From CAVPGH01 sp046726955 (lineage in GTDB: Bacteria > Acidobacteriota > Vicinamibacteria > Fen-336), in NCBI GenBank assembly GCA_046726955.1, contig JBKPBQ010000209.1, forward strand, positions 1 through 7,819: a DNA stretch of 7,819 nucleotides, given 5' to 3'. Position numbers and translations under genes: made by a program. The notes under the pieces are model-generated. The model was not told the origin of the DNA. It saw only the letters and a program-made list of their open reading frames with translations, and searched no databases. Positions 5,021-7,819 of the stretch are shown here, piece by piece (the stretch's first letter is position 1; each line of letters begins with the position of its first letter).

Positions 5021-6399
5021 GAGGTCTCCTTCCCCGTGACGGTGGCGGCGAGCGTGCCTTCGTGGAGGCGCACGCGCAGGGCGTCGCCCACCGCGACCTC
5101 GTTGGCCGAGCGCACGAGCCTTTGGCCGGCGGCGTCCCAGACGAGCGCGTAGCCGCGCCCGAGGACGGCTAGCGGAGACAGGCTGTCCACCTTTCCCGCG
5201 AGCCGGCCGAGAGCCGAGCGAGCCGTCCCGATGCGGGCCACGAAGGCCGAGTGGAGCCGCTCTCCCTGGCGGTGCAGCCGGTCGCGTCGGGCCGTCACCT
5301 GGCGGTCCCAGCGGAAGGCGTCGAGCCGATCGCGCTGTCGCGAGTACCGGTCGCGCGCGCGCTCGAACGCGCGGCGGAGGCCCGTCTCCGTGCGGCGGAC
5401 GAGGTCGTCCACGCGCTGGGCGTGGTTGCGGATGCGGCCGCGCTCCGCGGTGAAGACGCGGTGCGAGGTCACGGCGTTGACGCGCGCCCGCGTGCGCGTG
5501 AGCCGCAGGCGGAGTGCGGCCTCGGCGTGGCGCTCGAGCGACTCGATCTTCGCGCGGAGCTCGGTCTTCGCCTGGACGACGCGCTCCGCCGCCGCCGAGG
5601 GCGTGGGGGCGCGCAGGTCCGCCACGAAGTCCGCGATCGTGTAGTCGGTCTCGTGTCCCACCGCGGAGATCGTGGGGATCTTCGAGGCCGCGAGTGTCCT
5701 GGCCACCATCTCGTCGTTGAACGCCCAGAGGTCCTCGAGGCTTCCGCCGCCACGGGCCACGATCAGCACGTCGAGGCCGCCCAGGCGGTTCAGGGCCCGG
5801 ATGCCGTCCGCGACCTCGCTCGCCGCCTCGTTGCCCTGCACGCGCGCCGGATAGAGAAGAACCTCGAGGTTCGCGTAGCGCGAGGAGAGCACGCGCAGCA
5901 CGTCCTTGAAGACGGCGCCGGTGGGCGAGGTCACGACGCCGATGCGGCGGGGGAGCATGGGCAGCGGGCGCTTGCGCGACGCCTCGAAGAGCCCTTCCTT
6001 GCCGAGCTTCTCTTTCAGGTCCTCGAACGCCTGCTGCAGCGAGCCCTTCCCGAGCGGCTCGAGGAACTGGACCGAGATCTGGTACTCGCCGCGGGGCGGG
6101 TAGACGCGGATCGCGCCGCGGGCCACGACCTTCATGCCGTCCTGGGGCTTGAAGCGGATGAGCCGCGCGTCCATCTTCCAGACCACGGCCCGTACCTGGG
6201 CGTGCTCGTCCTTGAGCGAGAAGTACCAGTGGCCGGAGCCCGCGATCTTGAGGTTCGAGATCTCGCCTTCCACCCACACGTCGGCGAACTCGGTCTCGAC
6301 GATGCCCTGCAGCCGGTCCGTGAGCTCGCGGACGGTCCACGCGCGGCGGCGCGGCAGCCGCGGCGACGCCGCTCCGAAGTCGAGTCCCTTCTGCTCCAT
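5017..6399 (-). CDS. xseA: Exodeoxyribonuclease VII large subunit
   Basis: A 460-residue catalytic subunit of exonuclease VII. The N-terminal OB-fold for single-stranded DNA covers about residues 20-115 (WTVRELTDRLQGIVE, WVEGEISNLK, HWYFSLKD). The catalytic domain follows, with RRIGVVTSPTGAVFKDVL (151-168), ARGGGSLEDLWAFNDE (215-230) and GHETDYTIADFVADLRAPTP (248-267). A long Arg-rich coiled coil (about 270-400) carries the XseB-binding region, and SPLAVLGRGYALV (408-420) closes the fold. ATG 6399 is chosen; the only upstream alternative is GTG 6435, which would add 12 low-complexity residues and sits just beside a -10-like box. An in-frame TAG (6441-6439) bars any longer form. The stop overlaps the xseB start by four bases. 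It is the first gene of the operon. Confidence 0.95.
   Translation of the reverse strand: MEQKGLDFGAASPRLPRRRAWTVRELTDRLQGIVETEFADVWVEGEISNLKIAGSGHWYFSLKDEHAQVRAVVWKMDARLIRFKPQDGMKVVARGAIRVYPPRGEYQISVQFLEPLGKGSLQQAFEDLKEKLGKEGLFEASRKRPLPMLPRRIGVVTSPTGAVFKDVLRVLSSRYANLEVLLYPARVQGNEAASEVADGIRALNRLGGLDVLIVARGGGSLEDLWAFNDEMVARTLAASKIPTISAVGHETDYTIADFVADLRAPTPSAAAERVVQAKTELRAKIESLERHAEAALRLRLTRTRARVNAVTSHRVFTAERGRIRNHAQRVDDLVRRTETGLRRAFERARDRYSRQRDRLDAFRWDRQVTARRDRLHRQGERLHSAFVARIGTARSALGRLAGKVDSLSPLAVLGRGYALVWDAAGQRLVRSANEVAVGDALRVRLHEGTLAATVTGKETS
5026..5031 (-). promoter_or_regulatory. Ribosome binding site fixing the xseB TTG start
   Basis: AAGGAG on the minus strand, inside the last codons of xseA, is separated by five bases from the TTG start of xseB. 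It is the clearest Shine-Dalgarno in the minus-strand operon and decides the start in a frame that has no nearby ATG. Confidence 0.75.
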
Positions 6400-6435
6400 G
6401 ATTCCGCGGGACCGGCGGGCGCCGCTCCCCGGCAC

Positions 6436-6441
6436 ATTCTA
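6436..6441 (-). promoter_or_regulatory. Predicted -10 box for the xseA-xseB-ispA-tlyA-nadK operon
   Basis: TAGAAT on the minus strand matches TATAAT at five of six positions and stands out in a GC-rich 129-bp divergent region. A start about 7 bases downstream would give a ~30-base leader before ATG 6399. No TTGACA-like -35 is present at 16-18 bp; a GC palindrome lies there instead. No competing promoter is obvious between the genes of the operon. Confidence 0.45.
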
Positions 6442-6457
6442 GCGCGGCTCTGCGAAG

Positions 6458-6467
6458 GGACCGGTCC
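6458..6467. repeat. 10-bp palindrome in the divergent promoter region
   Basis: GGACCGGTCC is a perfect palindrome where the -35 of the xseA promoter would be expected. Its left part, GGGACCGG (6457-6464), also occurs at 6408-6415, 49 bp away. This could be a regulator site, but the base composition makes chance occurrence plausible. Confidence 0.3.
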
Positions 6468-6516
6468 GGCCGCGTCCGCCGCCGGCATCGGGGCCGTCGC
6501 CAGGATCGGCCGGAGT

Positions 6517-6522
6517 TAGTAT
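6517..6522 (+). promoter_or_regulatory. Predicted -10 box of htrA, possibly leaderless
   Basis: TAGTAT ends six bases before the ATG at 6529, so transcription starting seven bases after the box would begin at the A of the start codon. The only Shine-Dalgarno-like sequence, GGAG (6512-6515), is 13 bases from the ATG, too far for normal use and inside the region that would be promoter. The same TAG is an in-frame stop that fixes the start. No -35 is visible. Confidence 0.35.
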
Positions 6523-6528
6523 CGACGC

Positions 6529-7659
6529 ATGAGCTTCTCCCGCCCGCGCGTGTTCTTCCTCCTGAGCCTCCTCTTCGGCGTCGTCCTCGGTGTCTTCATC
6601 GCAGTCGGCCTGCAGCGGGCCCTCGCTCCCGGCGGGTCGGCACCCGTGGAGCCCGCGGCGCCCCGCGCCGCCGCCGTCCGCCCCGGCCTCGACGCCGAGG
6701 AGCGCAAGACGATCGAGCTCTTCCAGACCGCCTCCGTCTCCGTCGCCTACATCACGACGCGCGTGCAGCGGGTGGACTTCTGGACCCGCAACGTCTTCGA
6801 GGTGCCGCAGGGCACGGGCTCCGGCTTCGTCTGGGACGAGCAGGGCCACGTGGTCACGAACTACCACGTCGTCCAGGACGCGGACGCCGCGAAGGTCACC
6901 CTCGGCGAGCAGGAGTACGAAGCCTCGCTCGTGGGCGGCGCGCCGGAGCTCGACCTCGCGGTCCTGCGCATCCGCGTGGAGGGCGAGCGGCTCGTTCCCC
7001 TCCGGATCGGCACCAGCGCCGACCTCCAGGTCGGCCAGAAGGTCTACGCCATCGGCAATCCCTTCGGCCTCGACCACACGCTGACCACGGGGATCGTGAG
7101 CGCGCTCGGCCGGACGATCCAGAGCGTCGCCGGGACCGCCATCGACGACGCGATCCAGACTGACGCCGCCATCAACCCCGGCAACTCCGGGGGGCCGCTG
7201 CTCGACAGCGGAGGACGGCTCATCGGCGTCAACACCGCGATCTACAGCCCGTCCGGGGCGAGCGCGGGCATCGGCTTCGCGGTGCCGGTGGACACGGTGA
7301 ACCGCATCGTGCCCCAGCTCGTCGCGCACGGCCGCGTGCTCCGTCCCCGGCTGGGGGTGGAGATGGACGACCGCCTGAGCTCGGTGGTCACGCGACGGCT
7401 GGGCGTCGAGGGAGTCCTCGTCCGCTCGGTGACGCCGGGCTCGGGCGCGGCCGCGGCGGGGCTCCGCGAGACGCGGCAGTCGGGCAACCGCATCGTGCCC
7501 GGCGACGTCATCCAGGAGATCGACGGCAAGGCCGTGCGCAACACGAACGACCTCCTGGCCCGGCTCGCGAACTACAAGGGCGGCGACACCGTCAACCTCT
7601 CCATCTGGCGGGACGGGAAGACGCTCAAGGTCCCGGTGCGGTTGCAGGAGGCGCGTTAG
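6529..7659 (+). CDS. htrA: HtrA/DegS-like membrane-anchored serine protease with one PDZ domain
   Basis: A 376-residue S1C-family envelope protease. Residues ~8-30 form one hydrophobic segment after a short basic N-terminus, with no clear cleavage site, so it is probably an inner-membrane anchor. An Ala/Pro-rich linker (31-55) leads to the trypsin-like domain (about 60-260). The catalytic triad is His113 (TNYHVV), Asp142 (LDLAVL) and Ser220 (NPGNSGGPL). A PDZ domain follows (about 272-372: LRPRLGV, VEGVLVRSVTPGSGAAAAGL, GDVIQEIDGKAV). One anchor, one protease and one PDZ is the DegS layout. The ~20 residues between Val80 and the GTGSGF motif leave no room for the long Gln-rich LA loop of E. 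coli DegP. The likely role is envelope protein quality control or regulated proteolysis; the substrate is unknown. It is transcribed divergently from xseA. Confidence 0.94.
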   Translation: MSFSRPRVFFLLSLLFGVVLGVFIAVGLQRALAPGGSAPVEPAAPRAAAVRPGLDAEERKTIELFQTASVSVAYITTRVQRVDFWTRNVFEVPQGTGSGFVWDEQGHVVTNYHVVQDADAAKVTLGEQEYEASLVGGAPELDLAVLRIRVEGERLVPLRIGTSADLQVGQKVYAIGNPFGLDHTLTTGIVSALGRTIQSVAGTAIDDAIQTDAAINPGNSGGPLLDSGGRLIGVNTAIYSPSGASAGIGFAVPVDTVNRIVPQLVAHGRVLRPRLGVEMDDRLSSVVTRRLGVEGVLVRSVTPGSGAAAAGLRETRQSGNRIVPGDVIQEIDGKAVRNTNDLLARLANYKGGDTVNLSIWRDGKTLKVPVRLQEAR

Positions 7660-7665
7660 GCGCCG

Positions 7666-7819
7666 TCAGTCCTTCTCGCCGGCGGCGGGACCACCGGGAA
7701 CGCGCGCCCCCGCTTCCTCCTGGAACTTCTCCAGGCGGTACTGCATGGTCCTCCGGGTGAGGCCGAGGAGGCGCGCCGCGCGCGAGACGTTGCCGTCCGC
7801 CTTCTCGAGCGCCTTCAGC
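7666..7819 (-). CDS. C-terminal Fis-type DNA-binding end of a probable sigma-54 (NtrC-family) activator, partial
   Basis: Only the last 50 codons are in the window; the gene continues past the right edge. LKALEKADGNVSRAARLLGL followed by TRRTMQYRLEKF is the Fis-type helix-turn-helix that ends NtrC-family enhancer-binding proteins. In these proteins it binds upstream sites while an AAA+ domain opens sigma-54 promoters. A 17-residue Gly/Pro/Ala-rich charged tail follows. The AAA+ and sensor domains are not visible, so the sensed signal is unknown; a free-standing Fis-like protein is possible but less usual. It ends six bases from the htrA stop, tail to tail. Confidence 0.85.
   Translation of the reverse strand, partial: LKALEKADGNVSRAARLLGLTRRTMQYRLEKFQEEAGARVPGGPAAGEKD

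Noticed and set aside
4745..6340. A 531-codon minus-strand frame that would fuse a long N-terminus to XseB
   Set aside because: The upstream part is an out-of-frame reading of xseA, Arg/Pro/Ala-rich and without domain features. The true XseB begins at the TTG with its own AAGGAG.
5251..6519. Long plus-strand open frame (422 codons) opposite xseA
   Set aside because: It is antisense to a well-supported xseA with all family motifs. Its translation is low-complexity and rich in Arg, Ala, Glu, His and Val, as expected for a shadow frame in very GC-rich DNA.
6439..7329. Minus-strand open frame (296 codons) opposite htrA
   Set aside because: The plus strand encodes a complete protease with an intact catalytic triad. 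The antisense translation is a compositional shadow with no recognisable motif.

Overview
The window is very GC-rich and densely coding, with 12-20 base overlaps and gaps and several GTG/TTG starts. It looks like chromosomal DNA of a high-GC Gram-negative-type bacterium. The gene families (xseA-xseB-ispA-tlyA-nadK cluster, DegS-like HtrA, Fis-type activator, GT39-like membrane protein) would suit Acidobacteriota, Myxococcota or a similar phylum, but the sequence alone does not fix the lineage. I see no mobile element, CRISPR array, rRNA or tRNA.

Layout. (1) 2-1204, plus strand: the 3' part of a polytopic membrane protein resembling GT-C/GT39 glycosyltransferases, ending in a soluble C-terminal domain. 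(2) 1205-2097, plus strand: a self-contained two-gene module, an SRPBCC/AHSA1-like protein followed 4 nt later by an ArsR-family repressor. Two matching 16-bp inverted repeats (GCAAC-N6-GTTGC) flank and overlap the predicted promoter and ribosome binding site. (3) 2101-2129: a perfect 10-bp-stem hairpin where this module meets the next operon tail to tail. (4) 2110-6399, minus strand: a tightly coupled operon xseA-xseB-ispA-tlyA-nadK, covering exonuclease VII, prenyl diphosphate synthesis, a TlyA-type methyltransferase and NAD kinase. (5) 6400-6528: a short divergent promoter region. (6) 6529-7659, plus strand: a membrane-anchored HtrA/DegS-like protease with one PDZ domain. (7) 7666-7819, minus strand: the C-terminal Fis-type DNA-binding end of a probable sigma-54 activator, convergent with htrA across 6 nt.

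Most genes are recognisable housekeeping families. The strongest non-trivial signal is the pair of operators controlling the SRPBCC-ArsR module; it suggests negative autoregulation by a repressor that lacks the usual ArsR metal-binding motif. The minus-strand operon is also notable for lacking dxs, ahrC and recN, which often accompany these genes. I found no convincing evidence of a wholly new system.
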